Shown piece by piece: positions 1 to 11,122 of a stretch of 64,000 nucleotides of DNA; within the stretch, counting starts at the first letter, position 1; every line of letters starts with the position of its first letter. The DNA comes from Styela clava (taxonomy: Eukaryota; Chordata; Ascidiacea; Stolidobranchia; Styelidae): positions 8,752,974 through 8,816,973 of the forward strand of contig NC_135259.1 in the NCBI RefSeq assembly GCF_964204865.1, given 5' to 3'. The notes beneath the pieces are model-generated. The model did not search any database. It was not told where the DNA came from and was given only the letters and a program-made list of their open reading frames with translations. Position numbers and translations under genes: made by a program.

Positions 1-288
1 TGTTTATGGCCAAATACTTATCGATAAGTTTCTTGCATAATGAAACCAGCTGATTCAAAAAGATGAGTATTCTAAGCAGGCCTATTTTTATCGCTTTCGC
101 TGTCCGAACAACGTTGTCATTCTTGTTCATTTGGCACGCTTAGTGAACATCTGGGCCTTGGGAGGGATTACTATTACTGCACTTTCTTTGTCATTACAAT
201 GTGTTCCAAAAAATATTTATCTTAATTATATATGTTTTATTGCATAGCATAGCTAAATTGTCAAAAATATCTTACTCGGCAGTCTCAA

Positions 289-1149
289 ATGGATGCCCGA
301 TTATATGAAAAACAGGATAACGTTAAGAAATTTGAGAAGGGCATGATCGAATATTCTGATATTATAAGAAAGTATGCAATTGATTGTTTAGTTCAACTCG
401 ACCCGAACCAGACACGCGATCGACGTTATGACCTGATGCTGGACGCGGGGTGTGGTAGCGGTGGTAATACCCCAATGTTTGCTGAACATTTCAAAGAGAT
501 TATTGGATTTGATAAAAGCAAAGAACAAATAAATTTGGCAAACAAGAAAAATGTTTGTGACAAAATTCAATACATCGTTGGAGATGAGACCAAAATGCCG
601 GCTATTGACAACACGGTAGATCTAATATGGAGCATGTTTTCTATTCATTACATGGATATTTCAACTTTTGTAGAAGAATGTTAAAGAGTTTTGAAACCTA
701 CGGGGTGTGCAATTATTACCGGCTTTGACTTTGCTGACATCAATTTGGTGCAAAGCGAAATCCATAGATGTGATTCTGGAATGCCAGCTTTTGCAAAATA
801 CCATAAGCAAGCAGAAGACTGGTTTAAAACCCATTCTCCGGCGATTTATGAGATTTGTTCGCGGTTACCAAACGTTTTTCCAAAAATATCAGGTGTAACA
901 AAGAGCAGGAATGAAGACTTGGTTGGCACCCTCACATTGTCACTGGATCAGTTGAAAAAATACATTTTGGGTATTCCTGAGTACAATGAGTTTTCAAAAT
1001 GGATGGAAATGCATCATGAATTCGATCCGTTAGATGAAAGCATAAACGAAATGAAAGAAACGGGGGGTTTGAAAATGAAAGCTGATAGTAACATCATCGT
1101 TCATCTGAAGTTATCCTATTTCATGCTTCGATTTTCGAAGTCAACTTAG
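289..1149 (+). pseudogene. SAM-dependent methyltransferase, copy 1 (one nonsense codon)
   Basis: This is a full-length, intronless member of the methyltransferase array. The frame would encode 286 residues, but codon 132 (682-684) is TAA where the intact copies have AAA (Lys), just after the EEC residues of the conserved FVxECKRVLKP segment. No other stop or frameshift is visible. The SAM-binding motif I reads DAGCGSG, followed by the IIGFDKS segment whose acidic residue normally contacts the ribose. The C-terminal half (691-1149) stays open to a natural stop. Its closest relative in the window is copy 8 at 26709: both have LGIPEYNEFSKW where copies 5 and 7 have LSVPEWNEFSKW, and the 5' flanks match. 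I call it a very young pseudogene. A polymorphic stop, a base error or readthrough are alternatives. Confidence 0.8.
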
Positions 1150-1200
1150 TGCAATGATTATGAAATACAATTTTTCTTTATATGGAAATTATATATGTAT

Positions 1201-1394
1201 CAGGTTAGGGTTAGGTCATAATTTTATTCCGATTTGACTTATTTCAGTTTTATTACGAGTTCGAGAACTTTCTATGTTAGCCAAATGAATATATCTGCTG
1301 CCCATAGGTTTGAGTCTTTTTATATAACTTGATGTATATAGGCGATCAAATAATTCGTTACCTCCATATTGGTACATGCACTTCTGTGGAGCAT
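1201..1394 (+). repeat. Dispersed repeat R2, copy 1 (starts CAGGTTAGGGTTAGG)
   Basis: This roughly 195-bp segment recurs at 42447-42645 (+) and 33605-33795 (-), both inside CPSF1 introns. Shared blocks include the TTAGGG-like start, a TTATTCCGATTT block and a CTCCATATTGGTAC block near the end. Here it interrupts the 3' flank that copy 1 shares with methyltransferase copies 5 and 7, so it is an insertion. I see no coding capacity. Confidence 0.6.
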
Positions 1395-1802
1395 CTAATT
1401 CAATTAACATGAGTTTGCTACCAATGCCACAGTCACATTATGACTTGGACATCATCCATCATAGTGATTTTGTGTATATATTTCAAAATTGATTTTAGCC
1501 AACTGTCATGTTATTATATATAAATGTTTTCAGAATGTGTCAGAAAGGAACTTTTTTTGTGACGAGCACGGAATAAAATTTACTTAAAATTAATAGTGAG
1601 GTTCATGTAATTGTACTAGGTTTTGGGACTGGCTTTGATATCTCGAGACCAGGATTTTCCGGAATTATCACTAAACTATTTAAGGATTTTTTCGATATTG
1701 GAAACATGTACATGAGCTGGAAATTGAGAAAAATAAATCTATTCTACACAGAGTGGACTTATAAATCGTTTTGTTAGATTTATGTTGTGATTATTACTTC
1801 GA

Positions 1803-1985
1803 TTTTAATCGGTAAGTATGTTGATAGGTAATTGTCTGTCTGTCTGTGTGTATGTCTGTTAGATGCACGCGATATCTCACGAAAGCGAAATTGAATCTGC
1901 TCCAAATTTTGCATGTGCATTCATCATAATCTCGGACCAAAAGCCCATTGATTTTTGGCCCATTATGTCGTTAGTTATGAAGTAA
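1803..1985 (+). repeat. Dispersed repeat R1, copy 1 (CAGA/GTCT tetranucleotide core)
   Basis: A GTCT-rich stretch (about 1833-1860) is followed by a block containing GCATGTGCATTCATCAT and TCTCGGACC. The same block recurs at 31690-31910 (+), 37050-37345 (-) and 43555-43875 (-). The two intronic copies also share a palindrome, CGATCTTAAGATCG. It is a family of interspersed non-coding repeats of unknown class. Confidence 0.6.
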
Positions 1986-2545
1986 TAACTGTTCACTGAA
2001 GAGAGATTTTCAGACAGACATTTCCTATGTTTTCAACTATCAGCTGTTGTGAGGTATTATGATACCATAAATTAGCGCCCATTGTACATTTATCAAAAAC
2101 TGCGTGTACCGGCAGTTTTATGTCTCATATTTTCCATCAAGCGTTATTTTGATTAGTATGTGGACACTTTATTGCGAATAGGCAAAACATAGCTCACCGA
2201 AAAGAGATTTTCAGCCATCACATTTTTCGTATTATCAACAATCAGCTGATGTGGGTATTATGATATCATAGATTGGTGCCTATTGTACATTTATCGGAAA
2301 CTACGCGCACCGACAGTTTTATGTCTTATATTTTTCATTAAGCGTTAATTTAATTAGTTTATGGACAGTTTATTCGTACTGGTCAAAATATAATTCCCTG
2401 AAGAGGGATTTTCAGCCACCCCATTTTCATGTTTTCAACGACCAGCTGTTGTGGGGTATTATGACATCATAGATTGGTACCTATTGTACATTTATCAAGA
2501 ACCATGCGCACCAGTAGTTGTATGCCTTATGTTGCGTAAGCATAT
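1986..2545 (+). repeat. Tandem repeat, period about 201 bp, roughly 2.7 units
   Basis: The CAGCTG(T/A)TGT start of the unit occurs at 2041, 2243 and 2443. Each is preceded by a GATTTTCAG(A/C)C block and followed by ATTGTACATTTATC and CAGTTTTATG blocks. The units have diverged at a modest number of positions, so the array is not very recent. It abuts repeat R1 on its left. Confidence 0.75.
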
Positions 2546-2650
2546 GTATTGGCTTACCGGTGAATGATGCTCATGTCATGATATTTTATTACATCTACTT
2601 TCCGATTGTTACAATTCATTTCTCATATCCAAATCGGTTGTCAAATTGCC

Positions 2651-3309
2651 ATGTTTGCTAAACAAGTCACTGAAATAATCGGTTTCGATATTAGTAAAGA
2701 AAAAAATAAATTGGCAAGTAAAAAATATGATTATGATAACATTCAATACATAGTTGGAGATGAAAGAAAAATGCCAGCTTTGGACAATACTGTAGATCTG
2801 GTAACATGCTCATTTGCGATTCAATACATGGATGTGGACAAATTCGTTTCGGAGTGTAAAAGAGTTATGAAATCTACGGGTTGCGCAATACTTTATGGCT
2901 ACGACATCGCAGATATTGTGTTGGCACAAAGGGAGGTCCATCAGTCAGATTCTGGAATGCTCGCGTTCTCTCAATATTTCAAGATGTCGGAAGATTGGTT
3001 CAAAACTCACTCTTTCCTTACGGTTCACAAACGTTACAAAAAAATATCAGGAGTAAAAAAATTTAGATATGACGGCTTGGTTGGTACTGTCACGTTATAT
3101 TTGGAAGAATTGCGAGAATGCTTCATTGCTATTCCTGAACACAACGAGTTTTTGGAATGGATGAAAATACATCATATATCGGATCCTTTGGATGAGGCCC
3201 TAAAACAAATGAAGAAAATTTAGGTTTGGAAAACTATGCTGATAGCGACATTAGCGTAATCCTGAAATTATCGTTCTTTGTACTAGGTTTCAGCAAGAAC
3301 GAAAATTGA
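2651..3309 (+). pseudogene. SAM-dependent methyltransferase, copy 2 (5'-truncated, frameshifted)
   Basis: Homology to the array begins at the MFAKxxxEIIGFD segment, so about the first 63 residues are missing, including motif I (DAGCGxG). The tandem repeat and unrelated sequence lie where that part should be. The frame is open from an upstream ATG at 2606 to a TAG at 3221-3223. A one-base loss around 3221 breaks the frame; after it, another frame continues the family's C-terminus and ends at 3307-3309. It is the most diverged long copy (for example LVTCSFAIQYMDVDKF). Without the SAM-binding glycine loop it should not be an active methyltransferase. A missed upstream exon is possible but unlikely, since the other copies have no introns. 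Confidence 0.75.
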
Positions 3310-4225
3310 ACAAGATAACTTTATAAATTTTGGATGAACTACCACAAACACATAAAAAAACGTACAGACGCCGGTAGAATACGAATCAAAATGAATACAG
3401 GTAAACAATAAATTACACTTTTCAAATCGTTTTTGATTATCATCAAAAATTTATACAGAATTAAGCTGCATAACAATCTTTTATTGTATCTTTGACAATG
3501 CCATCAGAACATAGAGTACTTACTACTTACAGACTGTTTAATTATATTATCAAATGTATTATTTTGAATTAGATTTTATTGTTTACGTATTTTTTATCTT
3601 TAACTAATCAAGTTTGTTGACATTTCTTAATATTGTAGATAGTTTTCGATTGTATCTTGATTTCGAATTCATCACATTATCCAGGTGCTTGGCCAAACCC
3701 ATTACCATTATATTTCCGACTAACTATCCTTTGGCTTTTCAACAACTATTTCAATTCGTTTACATGTGGCAAATGCTATGTCAAATATCCTCCATGCTTT
3801 ATTTCAGGTAAAGGCCGATATTGGTGAAATTATCAGGCAATATTCCGTTGTCGAAGTTCTCCTTACAAAAAAAATTTCTGTACCTCTGGAAAATTAATGA
3901 AATATTTTACATCTTTTTTGTGAAATTTCGACTTATTTTTAAACATGATTTTCCCTATAAAAACCGCATCAGTTTTGCACGAAACGGGAAAATATAATGT
4001 GTTGTCTGTACACGTATTTTTGTCTGCACACTCAATTGTATCTGTGATTTTGAATTAGGAGTGATTTCAACATATATAATATATGTCTTTTGATTATGAA
4101 AATAAGTTTGTAATTGATTTTTCAGATTTCATCTGAAACTATATTCGTTAAATGCATGCTGTTTTCTGACAAATATGAATTCATTTAGCATTTGGACCTA
4201 TATAAAAGAGAAGATAGGTAGACAA

Positions 4226-4245
4226 AGAGAGAGAGAGAGAGAGAG
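4226..4245. repeat. (GA)n microsatellite
   Basis: About ten GA dinucleotides in a row lie in otherwise AT-rich intergenic DNA. Confidence 0.9.
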
Positions 4246-5461
4246 CCTCTTGTCACAGATTAAATACAAATAAGCGGGGCATTACATTTGATATTCATCG
4301 CGGTAATAACATATTACTCTAGTCTAAACTATATATAAAACACGAAAACAAATCTAAGGTACAAAATAGTTTTTTTTTTAAATAAGTATATTGTTTCAAA
4401 ATACTTCTCGTTGAAATTTCGTGCTTATCCTCTATTCGGCTATGATAATGACCACATCATTAACGTGAGGGCATTGTGTAATCAGGTGGTCAAGATGGTT
4501 CTGTTTAGTGTTATTCTGTAGTTTATTTACAGTTTTGTGAATATTCCTGTTAATTGCTATTTTGGGGAAATACAAACTTCATTTAAAGATTTTAAAGTTC
4601 AGCAGACAGATGATCAATTATGACTGATTATATAATGAGATATTGTATGATGTTTAGTGATTGGTAATAAATTTTATGGTTTACACAATGCTCATCATAG
4701 ATTTATGTAATAATTTTGTAATCTATATGAATTTGGTAAAATTACTTTAAATTGTAAATGTTGTAGCTAGTACATAAAGATAGTTACTGTGTATTTCAAT
4801 ATTTCCACCATATATTGTTAATAGTGCATGTTATTTGCCTGAAACAAGGTCTTTGTTCTAATTAATTTCCTTCATGATATATTTTCCCTCGCTCAGTGTT
4901 GCTTGTCCTTGTCGTTCTTTGTTAGTTAGAAATTTAGTTTCATCACATATATATGCTTACGTTAAGGTTTGAAGTGCATTTTCAATATATCTGTTATTTG
5001 GATCAATTCGATTATGAAACTTTACAATATAACAACATTTGGCAATACAATACATTGTGGGCTTTATTGACCCCTGAAGGAGTTCAGATCGGAAATACTC
5101 TGTGTTAACGTGTGTTCAATAACACGGGAGTGTGGTCCTCTTATATTAGTTCAAAATTTCAAAACAACGGATTTTCCAATATTAATCCAAGCATGCATGT
5201 TAAAATGATTAGATGGAAATATTCAACTAATCTCAATAGAAGTTTCGCCACACAACGCACTTTTAGATGATGACTATATGATTCAAGATGCAAGTAATCG
5301 AAACCGATTTTAAGTTACATTGCGGTGTTATAACCCATTTCAACAATAATCCCAAATTTTATTTAGATAAATGACTTGCGATGCGGTTTGTCCTACTAAT
5401 TCACTAATATATACAATATTTAAATATATATATCTTCGGTATATCGACCCAGATGAGATCA

Positions 5462-5583
5462 GCTATGTCAAAAGATGGGCCTAAAATCTTTAAACTGATT
5501 AATTAGGCAGTTTGGGGAAATGGCTATGCCGAAAGATGGACATGAAATCTCTAAACTGATTAATTTGGGAGTTTGGCACGAAA
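5462..5583 (+). repeat. Two-unit tandem repeat, period 61 bp
   Basis: Units start at 5462 (GCTATGTCAAAAGATGGGC) and 5523 (GCTATGCCGAAAGATGGAC). Both share TCTAAACTGATTAATT-type blocks and end near a GTTTGG motif. They are clearly related but diverged. Confidence 0.7.
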
Positions 5584-5739
5584 TGAGAATCTTATTTATT
5601 AGATCAGAAATTCCAATAACGTTGGATTAATTGTAATGATAGATGGGATGTTTGTAAAAAAAATACAAGGCTCTATAAAAAAAAGTTTCCGAGCCAATTA
5701 CCGATCCCAATGCAATTCTTTTGTGTTTTAATGCTTGTT

Positions 5740-6014
5740 TTATGAGGTTTGTGAGCGGTTTACAAACGTTTTCCGAAAAATATTAGGCGTAAAAAAGTCT
5801 AGAATAGATGACTTGGTTGGTACCATCACAATGTCATTGGATAAGTTGAGAAATTCCATTTAGAGTATTCCTGACCGCAATGAGTTTTCAAAATGGATGG
5901 GAATGCAACATGATTCCGATCCTTTGCATCAGAGCACTAAAAATATGAAGAAAACGTGGAGCTTAGAGAATAAAGGTGATAATGAAGTCATCGTTCTTCT
6001 TCTGAACTTGCAAC
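5740..6014 (+). pseudogene. Methyltransferase fragment, copy 3 (C-terminal third)
   Basis: The segment matches the last third of the intact copies, from EVCERYTNVF through the KISGxKKSR, DDLVGTITLSLDKLR and NEFSKWMGM blocks to ENKxDNEVIVLL. It carries an in-frame TAG at 5861-5863, inside the block that reads HILSVPE in copy 5. The N-terminal two thirds, with the SAM-binding loop, are absent. The final residues are lost and the family 3' flank follows. It is a dead relic of a duplicated unit. Confidence 0.85.
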
Positions 6015-6130
6015 GAGTGCTACGATCATGATAATTCAGTAGTAACATTTCATAGTATGACAATTCTTAGAATGTTTCCAATATTTTGGTTAAAATAAAA
6101 ATAATATAATGTATAAAAATAACAAAGTGT

Positions 6131-7792
6131 CGGTGTCTTGAAAATGTCGCGTCTCAATTGTTCCACACCACGAAAATGACGTGACCCACATGTCCTGCTT
6201 GTCCCACGTATCCCATGGGCCCGCCCCACTTGTCCCACGAGACAAGTGACACACAACATTTCTGGGACACCCCAGATTATGTGGTGATTTATTACTCACA
6301 TAATCAAATAATTTTAAAATGAATACATGTACTTATGTACATTGTACTTATCTTGGGCAGATTTGCAGGTCTAAAGTAAAAGGGTTTTACAGCTAAACTG
6401 ACGCCTGATTATTACCCAAAAAGGATATTCCAAACAGAAACAATAATTAATTAAACAATGTCGTTCAATAATCAATTGGTTATTTTTTGACTCAGGCAAT
6501 GTTGAACTATTTGATATCGAATGAAACGTTCAATCTAGATGATTTCAACTTGGAGAAAGCAGAATCGCAATAGAAAAATCTGTAAAAAGTACTGTGGGGA
6601 TACTTCAGAAAAATTCGTCATGGAAAATATAATTATGCAATTTGGAATTTTTCGTAGATGTGAGCGGTTCGCACTTTTTTTCTCGCTTTTGCAGTTATTT
6701 GAGTTGAAACTTTTGTTGTTATTTCCGATATAGAAATGTTGGGACTGCATTTCTATCTCAGACCGAGTTTTAATCGGGTAATACACACGTCGTTGATAAG
6801 TATAGGGGATACAAGTCCAACTCAACTATATAACGCAAACGAATTCTAATGTTAGATATTGATTAACGATAAATATTCTCTGTTGAATATTATTTTGCGT
6901 AAACTTATATCGTTTTATCTTACCGTATCCAAATTTAAGATAAGCAAATATCATGGTCCTATTGCATGGTCCATCTAACGATATGACATTGCACTGCTTT
7001 CCGAAGACTGCGACCACTGTTTCAAACTACGTACAACGCTTGAAATATATTTTAACTAGATTTTTATATTAATATTGTTGTGATCTTTAAAGATTATGAA
7101 ATTGGAATTTGATGAATTACGCCAGTGTGCCCAAATATCGATATCCTCCGACTGAGACAATAGAAGACTATTATTAAAAATGTTTGATGTGAACTAATCT
7201 CAAATCGGTAGTTAACAAAAATCCCCGATTATATTGATAGAAATGTGTTCAAGAGAATATATTTTTTATGCCACCCTTATGCACGCAGGAGGCGGTATGT
7301 ATGTGACAGGGCCGTCAAAGATTGGCAACCGCCGATTTTCTGTACAAATATACAAATTGGCAAAGACAAAACATTTCATTTGTATAGAGTTAACGAATAG
7401 GTTCCATTTGTATTGTTTACGATGATAAAATAACAGTATTACAATAATAATTTTTTCCAATAATAGTATTTACAATAACGCTAATCAGCCAGGTATTAAA
7501 TTTATTTGATACAACGAAAAAGTACGTTCTATCATCAAGTCCGATCCAAATGGCGGGGTTTTTGTAACCATTTCCTGTGATTGTTGGGCCATATCCAGGA
7601 TCAAAGGGGAATAAGGTTGTATCTAAAGCCAAAGCATGATTTTTGATAAAACTAATCGCTGACGAAAATTTCCGCGGATGCAAAATTTCTCAGGATAAAC
7701 GTTTTTTGGCCAAAAGTAATTCATAATAACGATATAATGGAAACAATTGGAACAAGTGTGACACGTGGGACAAGACATTTTTGAGACACTCA
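6131..7792. mobile_element. Unclassified DNA transposon remnant with imperfect inverted ends
   Basis: Left end sequence GTGTCTTGAAAATGTC (about 6134) pairs with GTGTCTCAAAAATGTC read from the other strand at the right end (about 7789). TTGTTCC and TTGTCCCACG motifs follow inside each end. The unit splits the 3' flank of copy 3: comparison with copy 5 (AATAAAGTGTTGCATC at about 10513) shows that AAAGTGT is left of the element and AGTGTTGCATC resumes to its right. A short duplication of about AGTGT is therefore likely. No transposase is recognisable inside. The superfamily is undetermined. Confidence 0.5.
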
Positions 7793-8305
7793 TAGAGTGT
7801 TGCATCTTATCATGTTAAGCATTTCTTTAATGCTTTGAATTCACCTAACATGATTTTTTTTACAAATGGCGCAATTACATAAAACTCGGACGTCGTTCAT
7901 CGTAGTCTTTTTGTTGTTGTTGTTATATGGTTTGTGGCGCTAATAACTTCAGCGGTCTTTTTGCGCCTTTGATCAATTCGTATTTAAAACTTCTACACTA
8001 ACATAATACAATATTTACGAATATATAATTATACAATTGAATCGATTACAATGGATAAATATTTCTAAACATTTCTGCCTTTTTTTAGTCTTTTTGTGTA
8101 TCTATTATAAACACGTCATTGCATGAAATATGTTCCAATCTATAACTTATGTTGTATTTCGTGATTTGGTCTAAAGCCGATAATGACAATAACGGGATCA
8201 ATGACATGATGAGGTACTTTATTTTTGGTTGTTATGATCGTTCTGTCTACTCTAGCCTCTTGATAAATTAGAATTCGATATATATTCTGGCTAGTGCAAT
8301 TCAAG
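7793..8305 (+). repeat. Duplicated methyltransferase flank
   Basis: The stretch continues the 3' flank of the array units (TCTTATCATGTTAAG, then GACGTCGTTCATC blocks). It then holds a segment (8095-8305, with TGATTTGGTCTAAAGCCGAT) that recurs at 16015-16192 and, in diverged form, at 8690-8860. It is non-coding and records several rounds of segmental duplication. Confidence 0.6.
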
Positions 8306-8496
8306 TTGGATAAAAAATTTACATTTTGAGTGTTCCTGAGTGCAATGAGTTTTCAAAATGGATTGAAATGCATCATGCAATATAGCATTATAGAAATGAA
8401 AGGAATGTGGAGTTTAGAAAATAAGGATGATAATGTATTCATCGTTCTTCTGAAGTTATCATTTTCGCGCTTGGGTTTTCACAAAGAAATTGACGT
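8306..8496 (+). pseudogene. Methyltransferase fragment, copy 4 (C-terminal tip)
   Basis: Only the last 60 or so codons of the family remain, from LDK...HILSVPE-like sequence through EFSKWIEMHH and MKGMWSLENKDDN to VIVLLKLSF. An internal deletion removes the DPLDQ region (CATCATGCAATATAGCATT replaces it). The upstream sequence is a duplicated flank rather than the rest of the gene. This fragment cannot encode an enzyme. Confidence 0.8.
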
Positions 8497-9573
8497 CACG
8501 ATCATGAGAATTCAGAGCAACTTTTCACGGCATGATAGGAATTTCTTTTTCTCACTTTAAATATAAATAATAAAGTGTTGCATTTTATCATGTTAAGCGT
8601 TTCTTTGATGCTTTGAATTCACCCGACATAACTTTGTTACAAATGCCTCAATTACATAAAACTTGGACGTCGTTCATCATAGTCATCTTGTGTATTCATG
8701 ATGTTCCAATCTATAACTTATGGTGTATTTCGTGACTTGGTCTAAGGACGATAATGACAATGACTGCATCACTGACATGGGCCGCTGTATATCTGAATAT
8801 CAAGGTCGTTCTGTTTAGCCTGTAGGTAAATAATATTTTGACATATATTCTAGCTAGTGCAATTGAAGGCCATAAAATATCATTTCCAGATAAATAAACC
8901 TCATGTGCGGAGTGTTGTTTGTATCAAGAATCTGTAGGATAGATTGCTTGTTTTCAAATAAACAGGGATACTGCGATTCACATACGTATTCTAACTTGCT
9001 ATATTGGTATCAGGGTTTCCTTTGTTGCAATATTCAATAAGTTTACAAACAATTTCAAAACGCTATCAGATGCGCTATTTCGATATCATGAAATATTGTC
9101 ATCGTCAATCGGATCCCATGAGCTGAGTTTGGTATAAAAAGTTAAATTTAACCTAGTTTTGTTTGAGTTAATGATTTGGGTCTAAGTTCTTTTATCTTGG
9201 ACAAAAACATCGATGATTCGTTACAATGGTCCACGTTACATTTTAAAAAAGTACTTTTTTTTTAAAAAATTATATTTCACAGTAATTCTGACCCTTCGAC
9301 GTCAGCCTTTAAAAATCAAAATCTTGATTGAATGTTCTGACAGACGTAACGTTATTAGCTAACCTAAATGTAATTCTAAATTGTTCAAGTTAATACTGTA
9401 AAGGTTTTGAAGGGCCGTCACTGCTGAAATAAAAAATTAGTGTATTCCATTGAGTAGACTACCCTTCCTAGTTCCTATAGCAATGAAATTGCGTTCCAAT
9501 AAATTCATTATCTTGGTTATTTCTATATTGTTTTTCAGCCTATATCGTCAAATATCTAACACAGTTGTCTTAA
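8497..9573. other. Duplicated 3' flank, then AT-rich spacer upstream of the intact gene
   Basis: 8560-8860 repeats the array's 3' flank (AATAAAGTGTTGCATTTTATC and following). From about 8880 to 9530 I recognise nothing coding. Just upstream of the next gene a TATTGTTTTTCAG acceptor-like motif ends at 9538, some 35 bp before the ATG. Confidence 0.5.
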
Positions 9574-10428
9574 ATGGAGGCTAGATTTTATGAAAAACAT
9601 GATGTCGTTGAACAATTTGAAGAAGGCATGTTCGAATATCCAGATATTATAAGAAAATATGCAATTGATTGTTTGGTTCAACTCGACCCAGACAAGATGC
9701 GTGATCGACGTTACGACCTGATGCTGGATGCGGGTTGTGGTAACGGTGGTCATACAAGCATGTTTGCTAAACATTTCAAAGAAATTATTGGATTTGACAA
9801 AAGCCAAGAACAAATAAATATGGCAAACAAGAAGAATGGTCATGACGGCATTCAATATGTTGTTGCGGATGAGAACAGAATGCCAGCTTCTGAAAACACA
9901 GTAGATCTAATATGGAGCTTCTTTTCGATTCAATACATGAATGTTGAAACTTTTGTAACAGAATGTAAAAGAGTTTTAAAACCAATGGGATGTGCCATAA
10001 TTGTTGGCTTTGACTTTGCTGATATCCACTTTTTACGTAGTGGAATCTACGAATGTGATTCTGGAATGCCAGCATTTGCCAAATATCTTGAGAAATCATC
10101 TGAATGGTACAAAAGTCACTTTGCAGCAGAATATGAGGTTTGTGAGCGTTATACAAACGTTTTTCACAAAATATCAGGCATAAAAAAGTCTAGGAAAGAC
10201 GACTTGGTTGGTACCATCACATTGTCATTGGATAAGTTGAGAAAACACATTTTGAGTGTTCCTGAGTGGAATGAGTTTTCAAAATGGATGGGAATGCATC
10301 ACGATTGCGATCCTTTGGATCAGAGTATTAAAGAGATGAAGAAAATGTGGAGTGTAGAAAATAAAGATGATAAGGAAGTCATCGTTCTTCTGAAGTTATC
10401 ATTTTTTGTGCTTCAGTTTTCTAAGTGA
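9574..10428 (+). CDS. Class I SAM-dependent methyltransferase, intact copy 5
   Basis: An uninterrupted, intronless 284-residue protein. Motif I is DAGCGNG at residues 52-58; the next strand ends in GFD with Asp75, the usual ribose-binding acidic residue. The ADENRMP and VDLIWSFFSIQYM segments fit motifs II and III of the Methyltransf_11-type fold, and ECKRVLKPMGCAIIVGF is a typical post-motif. The family resembles juvenile-hormone-acid or trans-aconitate methyltransferase-like proteins; methyl transfer from SAM is a safe inference, the acceptor is unknown. No signal peptide or membrane segment is seen, so a cytosolic enzyme is likely. The start is chosen because the ATG and the 35 bp before it are conserved in copies 1, 7 and 8. 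AATAAA signals lie at 10504 and 10513. Confidence 0.9.
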   Translation: MEARFYEKHDVVEQFEEGMFEYPDIIRKYAIDCLVQLDPDKMRDRRYDLMLDAGCGNGGHTSMFAKHFKEIIGFDKSQEQINMANKKNGHDGIQYVVADENRMPASENTVDLIWSFFSIQYMNVETFVTECKRVLKPMGCAIIVGFDFADIHFLRSGIYECDSGMPAFAKYLEKSSEWYKSHFAAEYEVCERYTNVFHKISGIKKSRKDDLVGTITLSLDKLRKHILSVPEWNEFSKWMGMHHDCDPLDQSIKEMKKMWSVENKDDKEVIVLLKLSFFVLQFSK

Positions 10429-11122
10429 ACTTGATTTAACAATCATGAGAATTCAACTTTTCTTCGATTACTATTCTTCAGCATTTTATTTTTATTTTGT
10501 TAAAATAAAATTAATAAAGTGTTGCATCTGCATCTTATCATGTTAAACATTTCTGCAATGATTTAAATGAATTCACCTGACATGAGTTTGTTACCATTTT
10601 CACCATCACATAAAAACTTGGACGTCTTCCGTCATATTCATTTTGTATATATATTATAAACTTGTTTTTAGCCAACTGTCATGTTATTATAAACAAATGT
10701 TTTCAGAATTTGTCAGAAACAACTTGACAATGCCTTGTGGAACACGTAATAAAAATTTACTTAAAATGAAAATTGAAAGTCAGTTGCGTGCGTAGTAATT
10801 TGACTAGGACATTAGGATTGGAATAGATATCCCGAGACCAGAATTTCTCGGAATCATCACCCAACAATTCAGGAATTTATTTGGATGGAGACATGTACAT
10901 GAGCTGAAAATTGGGACAATATATCCATTTTGACACAACGTGGACTTGTAGATAGTTTTTATGAATTCTATTGTTGTTGTTGAGGTGAATGTTGTTGTTA
11001 AAAGAAACTCACTTTTCTTCAAAACAATAAATTAATTAATCTCAAACCTAATATGCCATAAAAGTGAGATAAAAATGTAATGCTATGTCGAGCATGCTCA
11101 TCGACCATCCACTCGTCTAAAC
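10429..11122 (+). repeat. 3' flank of copy 5, shared with copies 1 and 7
   Basis: The segment aligns with 21873-22460 and with parts of 1150-1800: ATGAGTTTGTTACCA, TTAGCCAACTGTCATG, CATGTACATGAGCTGA and GTTGTTGTTGAGGTGAATG blocks occur in the same order. It shows that the array arose by segmental duplication of units at least 2 kb long. I see no gene in it. Confidence 0.7.

Larger units (their letters stand above)
3310..5739. other. Intergenic AT-rich region, no gene seen
   Basis: I find no conserved coding sequence here. Two local repeats stand out and are listed separately: a GA microsatellite at 4226-4245 and a two-unit 61-bp tandem repeat at 5462-5583. Short open frames in this stretch show no recognisable motif. 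Confidence 0.5.

Noticed and set aside
388..570. Minus-strand open frames opposite the methyltransferases (also 9556-9855 and 9785-10156)
   Set aside because: They mirror conserved + strand codons and appear only because of the codon pattern of the real genes.
1986..2545. CRISPR-like array
   Set aside because: Units are about 201 bp, tandem without spacers, in an animal genome.
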